From the NCBI GenBank assembly GCA_951394405.1, contig OX596342.1, positions 806,001-870,000 on the forward strand: a DNA stretch of 64,000 nt, given 5' to 3'. The notes beneath the pieces are model-generated. The model worked only from the letters and a program-made list of their open reading frames with translations, had not been told where the DNA came from and did no database searches. Of this stretch, positions 46,078-58,775 are shown piece after piece. The position numbers were made by a program, and so were the translations under genes. Position 1 is the stretch's first letter; each line of letters opens with the position of its first letter. The DNA is from Coprinellus micaceus. Its lineage: Eukaryota > Basidiomycota > Agaricomycetes > Agaricales > Psathyrellaceae.

Positions 46078-48089
46078 AGGGTCAAGGTCGAAAGCGAAGA
46101 GATAAAGGCCGTCGGGAAAGAGCAAGTGACCCTTTCGTTGATGGTGCTATGTCGTCTCGATGGCGACTTGTACTCTTTCTTCCCACCCAGAGCCTCACTT
46201 TCACTTTCTTTCCTTGCCAAGTCCAACTCCCAAGGAACTGATGTGGGACTGGGCGGCTTAAGTTTCGTACCCTACTCCACACCCTCTATCCTCCAATCGA
46301 AATCTAGCGACAGCCGCGGAAGAATAGGGGGAGTTTGGAATTGACGAAGCCCGTACCCTTCTTGGGAGAGTGTACAAGGACTCTAGGAGCGCACAGGACC
46401 AAACAAAACCCCCCGATTCTCGCTATTCGACCACTATCCAGATTGCGCGTTCTCTTGTATGATGTGATTGCTGGAAAACACCAATCTCCTTGGCGATTAG
46501 TTGACACCCCCCCAACGCCCTGCATGGTCATTGCTCCCTCGCCCCTACGTTGTCTAATTGGTCCAATGAGTGCTCTACATCCGATAGAAACGAGTTCGTC
46601 TCACCGATGATGAAGGTAGGGAAGAAGGGGCGTGGGGCAGATGGGTAACGCATCGGCGTCTGAATTTGGTATAAGCGCCGAGACTCAAGGTCGCAAGCGC
46701 TGAGGTACGAAATTTTTAAAGGCGAGCAACCTGGAGGGCTGGACGCCCACTCCAGTCACCTCAAATCCGCGCTAGTCCGCCGAGGGTATCCGACAGACCC
46801 ATTGGAATTTCATGGAAATCCCTCAAGGCCCGTAGAAACAAGCGCCTCGCTTATTGTCTCCAAGAACCCTTGGCTTTCCAATGGCTTGGACTTGTTCCGA
46901 ATCCATGGTATCACCAACACTTAGGGAAAACCAGTTCTAAGGTAGCGCCCATTGAGCGCCCAGGTCGCTGCCGTGATCCACTCCTCCAAGTCTCTCATGG
47001 GGCTGCCAAGATGGGACACGAAGTGTCGTGGAAGAGGTTCAAACTTAACTTCCCAACACCGCCAAGGGCGTTCGGTCAAGCTGGAAGACAGGAACATTAA
47101 ATTCAGGAAGGAAAATGTGGGTCCCAAGACGAAATCCCTTGTTTCGTCTTGATACTTGTTACCATAGACCTGGTTTGTCTGATGGACGGCTCGATGTAGG
47201 CTCGTTACCGTTGAGTTGGTTGTCCCTTCAGAGGCAAGCCAAGCCCTTATTGTGGTAAAGCTTCTCATGTACCACTTTGTTGGCTCTGCGAATCCCTACA
47301 TAACGGAATTGGGCGTTTGTCATTCGTTGGCTGCAATCGCATCTGAGAGAAGCCACTGTAAATCATGGGTTCCGAACGCTGTGACCACCATGGCCGAGCT
47401 GCGCCTTTGGACACTGCGTTGGCGGTTTCAATTAAAGGCCGTGAGCGATCGACGGACCATGGCTATCATGACTACCCTCCAAAGCGCAGCACCGCACTGC
47501 GGTTGTGCAGCTTTCTTTTCCAGTAGACAATACCAAGAGATGTCGGTTCCTAGGGGGAATGAAGTCTTGAAGGGAGCCGCCCATCGTATACAGTTCGATA
47601 GCGTTTTCGATTTACCCGGATCGTGTGTGTAGCAACGAGGTGTCTTCCAACTTACCATCTTTATACCAGGCCGCCACTCCTAAGGTCTTCGACGCTTCGA
47701 TCCCATGCACTCCATAACCCCCAAAGACATGCTCATCAACCCGGAGATGTATCCTCGCCTACCCTCGCAACGTCCGCAGCAGGAGGTACTGGCCAAGACG
47801 TTCGCTCAGTGGCTCCCGGCTTTAGAAGCCAGCCAAATCCCAGAAGGCCTCTTGAGATGGTTTCCCTTTTCAGACGCTAGAGAGACCATCATCCACAACA
47901 CACAGATCGCGTAGGATGTGCAAGGCGGAGTCGGGAGTGCGTGATGGCGATGCGCAGTCACTCTAAAAATCTAGCGAAGTCCCACGCCTCAGTCGATCGT
48001 TCATTGAGCCGAGACATAGGCCTCGAATAGAGCCAAAATTGAGAAGAGCTCCTCCGCTCGTCGCCACTCGGTAACCCTAACGATAATCG
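46078..48089. other. Intergenic, XA to FRE2
   Basis: Two kilobases without a supported gene. A 69-codon frame at 47705-47914 (MHSITPKDMLINPEMYPRL...) has protein-like composition but no neighbour exon or relative that I recognise. Confidence 0.4.
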
Positions 48090-48306
48090 TATAAATACTT
48101 CCCGATATGCGGAGCCGCGTCTGCTTTCGGCCCCTCCTGTTTCTCCCTTCTCTTTCATCTTCGTTTTCCTCCCCATTTCCAGCTTTGCCTTTCGGTTCTC
48201 TCCCTGGTTTGGAGAGGTTTGGTCAGACTTAGAGGAATCTCCTGGTTTCCAAAGGTAGGTATCTCAAGCATTCGACTTTGGCCAACCTAACAATTACTGG
48301 CGTTTC
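48090..48306 (+). promoter_or_regulatory. FRE2 core promoter, conserved element and probable 5' UTR intron
   Basis: TATAAA at 48090-48095, then CTTCCCGATATGCGGAG as in FRE1. The 19-mer CTCTCCCTGGTTTGGAGAG is at 48198-48216, identical to FRE1's. A likely 5' UTR intron runs from GTAGGT (about 48254) to TTTCAG (about 48308). Confidence 0.6.
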
Positions 48307-48356
48307 AGTGCGATTTGCCTTGCCACTTCTATATCTCCTCTTCGGCACCCCTTAGA

Positions 48357-50538
48357 ATGTCAACTTACGCTACGAAAAGCGCGACCGCTGGTGCGACTAC
48401 GAGCAGTACCAAGTCCAGTTCGGGTGGTGGAGGCTCAGGTGGAGGTGGAGGTGCCGGTGCTGGTCCCAGCGAGGCCGATATCCTCACCAACGCTATCACC
48501 CTCCAAGTCACCTGTTTCATCTTGGGCCTCCTGGGCCTCATCATCCTCTTCCGCCTCCCCTCTCTCATCGGTTTCCTCCGATCGCGCAGTGGGAGACCGA
48601 TCCTCCAAATTTTCGGATCAGGGTCTTCGTCTACCAGCGGTTCCGCGCGGGGTCGCAAAGTCTTCAATGGCGGGCCGGGGAACATCTCGAGAATGTCTTC
48701 GTTCGAGAGCTATGATTCCGGGGCGTCAATGAAGAAGGGCGTGAGTCTCGCAACTCCCGCCGGGCCAATCGCCTTGACCCTCAGAGGTGGGCCTATCGAC
48801 AAATCAAGGGTTCCACCACGCCATATCCCCACCGTGCCATCAGTTCTAGACAAGGCCGTCAACTTGCTCAGGAAGCGGGTCATGCCAGGGTACACCTTGG
48901 GACAGTTCTTAATCTTGTCGAACTACACATACGTCATGCTGTATGGCGCGTTCAGGATGTCCAACCCATTCACAGATGGAGTCAGACCAGGGTGGCTTGC
49001 AGTGTCCCAGCTGCCTTTGGTATTCGCGTTGGCGCAAAAGAGCAGCATCCTGGGCTCGTTGTTGGGCTACGGGTACGAGACTGTGAGCCCACAGCTACTT
49101 CGCAGCAAGAAGAGTACTGACTAGCGAAATCGTGTAGCTCAACTACGTGCACCGTTACATCGGCCGGGTCGTCGTCTTGGCTTCCAACATTCACTCGCTT
49201 TACTACAGTAAGCCCCACATCCTAATGAGGGCGACGGCTACTCACCTCCAATCACCCGCAGTCTACAAGTGGACTGCAGCTGGAACGTTCCTCACGATGA
49301 TCGCAACGCCAAAGTTTGGCGCTGGGTTCGCCTTCCTACTCGCCATGGACGTGATGTTCTTCTTCTCCCTCGAATACTTCCGGCGCAAGATGTACCAGGT
49401 CTTCTACTGGAGCCACGCCATTGGCACTGTGGCCATTATCGTCACCGGAAGCCTCCACTCCCCCGCCCTCTTGCCCTGGATGATCACTTGCGCTGTCCTG
49501 TACGGCCTCGACCGCCTCCTGCGGGCCTTCAAGTCATCTGTCGCCGTCGCCACTCTCACTCATCTCCCCCAAATGGATATGGCGTACATCGAGGTCCCGA
49601 CCATCAGGTCTGGATGGCGTGCAGGCCAGCATGTTCGCCTCCGCGTGCTCACCACAGGCATGGGCCTCCTGGGATGGACGGAGTCACACCCTTTCACCAT
49701 CGCCAGTGCCAGCGGGGCGAACGACGGCCTTGTCCTCTTGTGCAAGAAGGCGGGTGATTGGACCTCGAAGCTCGTCAATTTGGCGAAGGAGTTCGATACG
49801 CGGGGCGGAGAGGGACAGGGCAGAATAAGGGTGTGGATCGAAGGTCCTTTTGGAGGATCCCGGATGGCGTTTACGAGCTTCTCGGCTGCCGTTCTCGTGG
49901 TTGGAGGCAGCGGCATCACCTATGGACTGAGCATGATGGAGGACATGTTAGTGAAGGATCGCAACAACGAAAGTAGGCTGAGGTACCTTGAGCTTGTGTG
50001 GCTGGTCCAAGATCCAGGTGGGGCTTCCGTGATCTTCTTGTCTGCCAGTGTATTAACTTCCCAACTCCAGCGAGCATCACGCCCCTTCTTCCCCTCTTCC
50101 AGTCCCTCGTCCAACAGACCAATTACACCGTGCTGAAGATCACTGTCAACTATACCCGCGCCCTCACCGAGAAGACTCCCGTCTTCGGGAGCTACGAAGC
50201 AGTTCCTTGTACTCCCATGGCCATCACCCACCCCAATCTCACTCTTTCACCAGGCCGCCCGAACATCAAGAATATCCTGAGTAGTGCTATCAGTACGGTC
50301 ATCGAGTACAATGCTGGAATTGGTGCTGGCGACCCATTGGGCTTGTCTGGATTGGCGGTTGGCGTTTGCGGTCCTCAGAGTCTTGGTGATTCAGTTATGG
50401 GGGCAATTGGAGGTATCGACAGCGCTGCGAGGGCGAAGGTTGGAGGCGTCGAGGTCCACGAAGAGTGAGTTAATTCCTTTCACAGCTCGAGGCCATCAAG
50501 CTGACTGGCGATTGTTTCGCAGGACATTCTCGATGTAA
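48357..50538 (+). CDS. FRE2: ferric reductase-like transmembrane protein
   Basis: Five exons with the same intron positions as FRE1 (48357-49082, 49138-49207, 49262-50017, 50071-50464, 50523-50538) give 653 residues. Haem ligands: HRYIGRVVVLASNIH and HAIGTVAIIVTGSLH. FAD motif HPFTIAS; NADPH motifs GGSGIT and VGVCGPQS. The N-terminus is Ser/Gly-rich (SSGGGGSGGGGGAGAGPS) with none of FRE1's histidines. In the core, blocks such as GWRAGQHVRLRVLTTGMGLL are identical to FRE1, so the pair is a fairly recent duplication or has converted. Role as for FRE1: plasma-membrane reduction of ferric or cupric ions before uptake. No oxidase/permease genes are adjacent. Confidence 0.92.
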
Positions 50539-51265
50539 TCCCGCTTTCATCCATTCGATTTTAGAGTTTCGTGCCGCAATCCTGGAGGTTGCGTTGTATC
50601 CATAGTCGCTCTTTACATGCCTGTCTCTACCGTTGTATCCTGTGTGTATTCCTTACATTTGCATCCAAATGTCGTGTATCATAACATATGAAATCTAATT
50701 GTTCATAAAATATGAGCGCCTGAGCGTCACGGATTGTGAAAGAGCGAAGTAGAATTCGTACCGAGTTCCTATTCCTGGTGGATCTTGAAGCTTTCGAGTC
50801 AGTCATCTTGAGAGGACGCAGGAAGACAAATCCTCGTTGTCCCCCAAATTCTCTGCTGCAGTCGAACCCTAGTATGCCTACCAAATTCCAGAGCCACTTT
50901 AGCGACTCTAGAGCACAGTAAGGGAGCGCTCGTGTGGTAGAGGTTGGAGTTCGACTGGAAGCCCATCACTGGACACTTTGTATATCTTCTCACGATCCAA
51001 TTACATAATATTTGTTGGGCGCTTGTTTGAGGCTGAGGAAAGGGTTTGAGGAAAGCAAACCCTTCCGCGGGGACTTGGAGGTCAACGGGGACCACCATCA
51101 ATCCTCGATTGTCGAGGACATCAAATAGGGCGCACATTACTGGAGAAAGGAGATGAAAGGATGATAAAACGGGGTCGCAACTACATACAAAGCAAATTGT
51201 TCGGCCAGCGAGATGACAGGCATTATCCACTTCCACTAGATGAGGGACGGTCTACTACGCTATAG
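50539..51265. other. Intergenic between convergent FRE2 and XB
   Basis: Seven hundred base pairs holding both 3' ends. No gene seen. Confidence 0.5.
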
Positions 51266-54200
51266 TCAAACTTGGTTCGTGACATATAGGTTCCTGGGTA
51301 CCTCCTGGATTAGTGGGGAACCGACCCCCAGTGTCTCCCTTCTCCCCGAGACCCCAGCGACCTGGTAATCCCCACCTACTGACGACACCATTGACAGCCG
51401 CACCGAGCCCGGCGCCTCGGCATCATGGAAAGGACTCGGGGTGAGATACCTCCCGACGACTGACGATTGGTCGGAGGAGGACGCTTGATACGACGAGGTT
51501 GGGTAGCCGGAGTCTCTGCTGACGGTGGTGCCAGAGGGACTGAGAGTACTGACAGGTGCAGTGGGGAACGGCGACCTCCTAATTGACCTCCCTGAGTTCG
51601 TTGAAGACTCCGAGTCGTTCCTTGAGTGTTGGGGAGATCCTGCGAAATTGACAGCCGGGAAAGGTGCCCGGGTGATCGACCTTACCGACCCTTCTCTCGT
51701 GTGTCCGTGAGGCGTGATTGGGATTGCGGGCATGCCAGCATAAGGTTCGAATGAGGCCATTGTGCCATTGAAGCTGGGGAGTCGCGGCTGGGGGCCGATT
51801 CGACTCGCAGGCGGCGGTTGGAGATGGAATCCAGGCGGCACGTCCGATGTGGGGGAGATAAGGGTACGGAACGACCGGCCATCGAAGTCGGAGGTGTTTG
51901 CGGACCAAACGCTCTTCATCCTTGAATCCGCAGCAGCGTCCATGTCTGATTCGAAGGGATTGGAAACAGCGGCCAGTTGGGGTCGGTACACCACGGGGGG
52001 TGCCTCAGCGCGAGAGAGATACTGGTTTACCTCAGCGGCAGTGGGAGGCTTGGGAAGGGCTTCAGGTGACGCCCACTCCGCGTCGCTCTTCTCGTGGAAC
52101 GCCGGGGCATATCCGTAGAAGCTGGCAGGGAACGGCTTCTCCGGTAGGTTCTCCCCAGCTCTGAACCCTCTGACAGGGTCAAAATCCGTGCCTTCGGGTT
52201 CTTCAGTCATTTGGACTTGAAAACATGAAAGTGACAGCGGTCAGAGGCTTGCATGGCAACACAAATGAACTGTCCTTACGGTACGCTTGGAGGCCCTTTC
52301 CATAGTTGAGGTAGCAAATGACTCCAAGGGCTACTGTGAGAACCAGAAGGACAAAGGCGGTAACGGTCACTGTGGCGAAGAACCGCCATGATTTGAAGAT
52401 GGTTCTGTAAGCTGTAAACGGCCTCGTGTAAGATATTAAACTAACGAGGGAACCTGCTGTTTGGCTTACCTTCACTGCTGAATGTCACACTCGAGATAGT
52501 GAGCAAGACCACTGAGAGGAAGGCAAAGACCCAGAATCGCATCTTGCACTCTTTCCGAACGCAGACCCATCCCTGCGAGATCATTAGGACGCTTGTATAT
52601 CGGAGAGGCTGTCCTGTCGCGCACCAGAAAGAGCCATGGTAACTCAGCCTGGACACAAAAGCATGGTTAAGAATCGCACTTGTGATCAAGAAGTATGGGG
52701 AACTCACCAACAAGATAACGACGAACCCAGCAATATAAAACGCCTCGTGTCGGATTAATGCTTTGAAGTTGCCATGGGTTACCTTCGAGAGCCAGAGCCC
52801 GGAGGAGACAGCAGTGAAGAACCCTGAGAGTTGAAGGCCAACAGAAAAAACGAGCACGATCTATTGGGGGGTCAAACGCTGGTCCAATGTCCCACATTTA
52901 GGGTAGTCGCACCTTGTATACTCTCTGCAAACTTCTCGTTGGGCCGACCTTGAAGAGCGACGCGGCGGAGAACACCCCGAGAAGCTTGTATGATACGAAG
53001 CCGAGACCAATGACGCCGAGGATGTTGAACACAACTACGGGAATCTACCACCTCGTCAGACCTGAGTTCCTACTAGGATAGGACTGGCGCAAACAACTCA
53101 CGGTGTGCGCGAGTCTCATTTCCCACCACGGGCCCAGCATATCGACACCTTCGCAAGGTCCCGCGACAATCACGTCTCTGTATAGCGTGGCCAACGACTT
53201 GGCTCCTTGAATACGCGAGCTGGACCAGCCTGCAGCTAGAATGTGACCAGCAAATGCAGCTCCAAGGTGAGGGAGTGATTCGTTTAAAATCTGTTTCCCG
53301 GGGAATTAGCTACAAGAACATGAGGCGATACCGAGAATCTTACGGCGACGAGGCTCAGCCCGAAGAGCCAGACGTGGTAAAAGAGGGTGGCCGCATCTTC
53401 TCTCTGCGAATCGTGCAGGACCTCTCCCAGCCAACTCATAGAGTAGATACATCTCATCGAGTGCGGGGACTTCGAGCCCTGGTTCAACGAGATGTCGCTC
53501 AGCGGGCTGTTGGGGTTTGGAACTTCCGTTGCAGTAGGAACGGAGCTTCGGGTGGATGTGGCTGTAACGAAGACGGAAGTGGCACCGGTGCCCGAGGTGG
53601 AAGAGATAGTGACGGAGGTTGCCCCGCCCGCAGTCGTCGAGGAAGATACTGTGGAAGTCGGGGATGATGAGGAAGTCACGGTGGCGGTAGGCAAGCCCCC
53701 GCTGGCTCCTGAGCTCCCTCCCCCCACTTCATCCTCATCATCATCGCTGGAAACGCCCCCTTCATCGTCACTGGACACACCTCCTTCATCATCGCTAGAG
53801 ACACCGCCCTCGTTGTCTGAATCTTCACTCTCCTCCTCCGCGGGCGCGATCTGCCGACGAACTCGGGATTGGCGAGCGCGACGGGTACGCGACTAGGCGC
53901 AGGCGTCAATGTGAGGCATGGTGGGGAGGTATGGGCAAATTGACGTACCCGTCTCTGGACTGAAAGCGGCCCGTTTGTGTTGCTCGTGCTTAGCCATAGG
54001 ACAACACAGTTGGAATCTCGCCGATCCGGGATGCTGTCGCACACATGTAGCTCTCCATCCTTCAGAATGGTGATGTGGGGAGCGGGGTCAGCCTCATCGA
54101 CAGCTGCAGTCAAGATATCGACCGCTTTGGTGTTATCTGAAAGAATGACGGCTTGCAAAGCACATAAAAGCAGGCAAGAAAAGGCTGAAAGGAAGAAGTA

Positions 54201-54355
54201 AAGGCGTGTGTAACGCGTCTGGGTAATCCTGTTGAACTTGAGGGCTCGAATTAGCGCCTGGGTCTTGGCCGAGTATCGGAAGTACTCACCACAAGCTTGG
54301 CCTTGCTGATCTCTAGCAACCTCTTGACCAGGTCTCGAGGTCGTCCTTGAAGCAT
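51266..54355 (-). CDS. XB: paralogue of the multi-pass membrane protein XA
   Basis: Starts MLQGRPRDLVKRLLEISKAK (ATG at 54355), intron, then the first span (LYFFLSAFSCLLLCALQAV). The lumenal part VDEADPAPHITILKDGELHV is well conserved with XA. The acidic repeat GGVSSDDEGGVSSDDEGG is present, but the Ser/Thr tract is much shorter. Then IYSMSWLGEVLHDSQREDA, spans as in XA (FSVGLQLSGFFTAVSSGLW, FKSWRFFATVTVTAFVLL, ending LNYGKGLQAY), and a tail from VQMTEEPEGTDFDPVRG to RNLYVTNQV that carries SNPFESDMDA as in XA. The soluble tail is kept less well than the spans. It is convergent with FRE2. Function unknown. Confidence 0.75.
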
Positions 54356-54971
54356 GGTATCGACAGCCCAGAAGCGGGGGAAAGGGTGAAAAACAAAGAG
54401 AACAGAAGAAAATAAAAGAGAAGGAAAAAGAGGGAAAAAACCAGCACTGCTGGGGTCGGAAAGAAACCAGTCAAGGTAAAAGGAAGAGAGGGAGGTGGCT
54501 TTGTATGAACAATGGGTCATTTCGTGCTCCACCATCTCGATGGCAACTCGGGCTCTATCTTCCCACCAACGGCGTCAAGGCCACCTCATGTCTGGATTCA
54601 TAGCTGAACTCATGCACACAACATGTTCGTTGCCATAGTCTTCATGCCTCGAGGGGCCAGATAGTGTAAGACATGGATGTGAAGGGAGCACCTTGGATCT
54701 GCGACGCGGAGGTCGGGAGTGACGAATTGACCCAACATATTTGGTTGAATTTTGGGCACACGACTGGAAATGATGACTTCATCACGACCCGGGGTTTACA
54801 TGTGGTCTTTCCTTGGTTTGGATGATCATCGTTGTCGATGCTGCTTCGTACACCGATGGGAACGGGAAACGCGTCGAGAAATAGTTTTGAAGCTGCTCTT
54901 AGGATCCAACAAGTGAAAAATCAGAGGGTGTATCGGACAGACAATCCCTAGTAGCGGGTCCTCCTCTTCAG
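54356..54971 (-). other. XB promoter and NOP4 3' region
   Basis: Contains the 27-bp element shared with XA at 54440-54466. Nothing else was identified. Confidence 0.5.
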
Positions 54972-57900
54972 CTAAGCTTTCCCCTTCTTCCCCCCCTTCC
55001 TCTCTTTCCTCTTCCTCCCAATCACCGCGCCAACGGGGTTGAATGCCTTCTTCGGCTTTTCAGGTGCCTTTTTGTCCTTTTCCGATGCTGGTGCTGGGGC
55101 CGTGGTTTCAGATTTTTTCTCAACGCGCCTTCGCTTTTGAGGCGATTCTCCCCCTTCAGAATGGTCGTCGTCGCGCTTCGGGCGCTTGTTCGGTGGTCTC
55201 GAGTCCTTGCCCTTTCCTTTCCTTGGTGGCTCCTGAACGATGTCATCCAGGCCGTCTCCAAGCGACAGTGAAAAATTAGGACTCACCTCATCTGCGTCAC
55301 CTTGGTCCTTTACCTTCTTGCCGCCAGCCATGCTCTGCGCCCTCCTCTGCACAACCTGGATATTCTCAATACTGAACTCCACAATCAACGTCCCCTTCTC
55401 CCCCTTCGTCGTCGGCATACCTGCCTCAAGCTCCTCCTTGATCCTTTGCATCCTCGCTTCGTCCTTCTCCTCGCCCTTAGCCTTCTCCCGCTTAAGGTAA
55501 TCGCCCAACTCCTCCTTGAACCACTCCTTAAACAGAGGGGTGACGGACGAGTTGTTGTTCGCCCACCGCAGGACCTTGAGTGCGTCGGCGTGTTTGGTCA
55601 TTTCGATGAACCCATAACCTTTCGAGCGGCCCTTGCCCGTGAGCGGGTCCACACGTTCGTTCTGCCTCACGATCTTGGTCTGCTTCACACCCGTATCGCG
55701 ACCCTTCACCGACTTCTTGGGCTTGGACTTTCCATCTTCCTGAGAGCCTTTCCCTTCCTCCCTTTCCAATCCCTTCTTCAAGATCTCCTCGAGTGCGGTT
55801 TCGGTGCGCTCGGTCAATTCTTCCTCCGTCAAACGTTGTCGCTCGCCCGCCTTCACTTCTTGGTTGAACGTCCGCAGCGCGTGGACGGAGAGACGTTTGA
55901 GCATCCGTTCGCTAACGAAGAGGGGAAGTTGACGGATGGAAAGACGCGTGCGTGAGATGAAAAGGGAGGGGTTGGATTTGAGTAGGGCGCGACGTTGATT
56001 GTATGAAGCTGTACGCCTTTCAACTTCGGTTGGGGACAGGCTGGCTGCGGCGGGGGAGTTCGCGTGGATGACTACATAAATGTTGTTAGTGGTATAGTCT
56101 GGTATGCGTATTCATGATCCACTCACTTCCTTCCCGCAAGAGGTACATGTTGCGCTTATCCTGCTTCTCCCTGAGCTTCTCGCCCTCCTCCCGCAATTTT
56201 GTGGCAACGTCGCGAGTGACCGCCCTTACGCAATCAAGTGTTCGACCGTGAAGTACCAAACTCCTGGCAAGGCTGGACGAAGGATCTGGGGTAAGAATGG
56301 AAGGTAGACTAAAAGGATTCTTCTTGGGCTGTCAGAGAATAGGCTCGTCAGTAAAGTTGTTGTTAACTGGAAGTGCTGCTCACGCACCGCGGCCGAGCTC
56401 AGCCCCGTCTCCGAACGCAGAATCTCCGCCTGCTCGAGAACCTTATCCGCGTCCTCCTTATTCCAGAAACACGCGAACCCAGTACCTCTTGACCGGCCAG
56501 TCTCGGGGTCCATGGTGATCCTGGCATAACGAAGAGATCCAAACGCGCGGAACAACGCCCTAAGTTCATCCTCCGTAGCGATGTATGGGACGTTGCGAAC
56601 GAAGAGAGTCGTGCCCGCTTCGGGGGCGGGGAGTTGGGGTTTGGTGGGTTCCTCCTCATCCTCGGAGTCCCGGTCATCCTCGAAGTCGCTGAGCCCGTCT
56701 TGAGACGAATCAGCTGCTTCATCGTCAGAGTCTTCGTGTACCCCCAAGGCCTCGTCCTCATCCTCATCTTCACTTCCGCTCGCCTCAGATTCTGATCCGG
56801 ACTCGGAGTCACTCCCCATCTCGACGTCGCTGGCTTCCGCCGCCGCCTCCTCGATTTTGGCCTTCTCCTCCTTCCACTTCTCCTTGCTGAGTGCCCAGTC
56901 CACGGCGATGACACGCTCCGTCGCGTTCTTTTGCTCTTCTTCATCCTCGCCCTCTTTTTCTACGTCCATTTCCTCCTTCCCGCCCTCACCCTCACCTTCG
57001 CCCTCACCTGCTGCGTCAGTCTCCTCCTCCTTCACCGACATTCCCTTCATTTTCTTCTCCAGCCTAATCTGCTTCTTCTTTTTCTGCTTGGACGAAACGA
57101 GCTCCTGGGCGAGACCAGCACGGATAGTCTTTCCATTGCACCCTTCCAGAGCCTTCTCTGCGTCCTTTTTGCTGAGCATCCACACGAACGCGAATCCCCT
57201 GTTCTGCATTGGCGGCCGATTAGAACTCGTACCCTCCTCGCCTTCCTTCTTCTCTTTCTCCTGGGCCTCTACATCAGGCTTGGGCATGGTGATCGAGTGA
57301 ACGGGTCCATAGGGAAGGAATAGAGCTCGGAGATCTTGTTCGGTCGCGTTGAAGGGGAGGTTGCGCACGATGAGACGGCTGGCTCGGTTTGGGGCGACAG
57401 AAGCGGGAGTGGACGATGTGGCAGCAGTTTTCTTGGCCGTAAGGGGTTTGGCGAGGATTTCAAGCCTCTTTTTGAGGGTGGCAGAGAGTAGAGAGCCCTT
57501 GTATACGTGAGCGTGGAGCTTTGTGACTGCGTCGGAGGCTTGGCTGGGGTGTTTAAAAAGGACGTGTGCGAGGGTAGGGTCTTCAGATTCGTTCGCGGTT
57601 TTGACTGGCCATGTGAGAGTCTCGGCCCCAGTGCATTTTCGAATCTTCTTCCAGAGGGTGTTGGAGTCGAGGGGACTAGGAAGCCCGGAAATGATCAATG
57701 TGCGTACGGCTAGGGGGTCGTGAGGGGTACGAGCGACGGGTTCGCGGGGCCGGCTCTTGATTTCCTTCTTTTCTACCGTCGAGCCCTCCTCTTTACGTTT
57801 CTGAGTAAAGCATTAACATCAGAGATATGTGGATATGATAAGCACGCACCTTCTTGTCTGCCCATTGCACACGAATCTTCCTGCCTACGATTGCCAATCC

Positions 57901-58206
57901 CTCCTCCGAAACTTGTTTGAAGCACATCTCCGCATCTTCCTTCAACGCGAACGAGACATATCCAACACCCTTCGAGACACCAGATCCTTGTTCTGTGACA
58001 ATAAAAGCTGTTCGAACTGGTGCAATGTCGGAGAAGAGTGTTTCGAGGTCGACAGAAGTCGCAGTGTATGGCAGGTTGGACACGAAAAGAGTTGAACTGT
58101 TGTTTTGAGCTTAGATACAACCATTTATGAGCTTACTGAGTGAATGTAATTACCCATGGCTGTCCTCATCCTCCCTTTCCTTCCGTTTTCCTAGATTGGT
58201 CGACAT
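54972..58206 (-). CDS. Nop4/RBM28-like nucleolar RNA-binding protein (multiple RRMs)
   Basis: Begins at 58206 with a 53-nt exon (MSTNLGKRKEREDEDSH), then RRM1: STLFVSNLPYTATSVDLETL with RNP1 KGVGYVSFAL. A degenerate RRM2 follows (MIISGLPSPLDSNTLWKKI). RRM3 is SRLIVRNLPFNATEQDLRAL with NRGFAFVWML. A very acidic linker (SDVEMGSDSESGSESEASGS) leads to RRM4, TTLFVRNVPYIATEDELRAL with RGTGFACFWN. The C-terminal part has SRTRLSIRQLPLFVSERML, typical of the last RRM of Nop4, and a Lys-rich tail (GRKRKERKGGKKGKA). Nop4 is needed for 60S ribosomal subunit assembly in the nucleolus. GLE1 is divergent, 570 bp away. Confidence 0.88.
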
Positions 58207-58775
58207 TGGGGTGAACTGGGACTCGGGGTGACTGTGCGATCAATATTTTTCCAGGGGGTCAATGTTTGGTATCGCGGCCAAAACGAAACACGACGGGCGC
58301 TTGTTCGGTGAAACTCGGTTGATCTAAATATGGTAACCGCGCCAGCACGTGGACAATTTTAAACGCGCGCCGGCAACTACCGGAGACCTTCAAAGGGGGT
58401 TGAAGAAATAGCTAACCCCTTTCTTTCTTCCTCCCCATTTACCTCCCTTTCAGCTCCCCCCTTATCTGGAATCCCTCCCCCTCTCCATACCCACACCGCT
58501 TCACACAAGCGTCGGGGTTACCAAATCAGAGGCCGAATGCTGCCGAACGCGGCGACCTTCTCGATTTGGCACAATTGAGCCGCGCCTTGACCAGACCGTT
58601 CAACTTCTCTTCAACTCCTTTCCCTGTCTGTAGGTCGTCCCCTACTCTCCAGGCGAGTTTAGAAGGTGTATCTCACCAGATTACGCGCTCTAGACCAGCA
58701 CATGAGCTCGTGCGCACGAACCACAACGATAACGACATCTTTACATCGGAACGTGTTTGAACACGAGGAACGACG
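58207..58775. promoter_or_regulatory. Shared divergent promoter NOP4 / GLE1
   Basis: The 569 bp between two start codons has C/T-rich runs on the plus strand (58410-58500: TTTCTTTCTTCCTCCCC). No clear TATA box, as is common for housekeeping genes. Confidence 0.45.

Noticed and set aside
47705..47914. 69-codon frame between XA and FRE2
   Set aside because: Protein-like composition only; no conserved partner or exon structure could be shown.
56857..57323. Phe/Ser- and Leu-rich frames opposite NOP4
   Set aside because: Antisense of the Lys/Glu-rich linker between RRMs.
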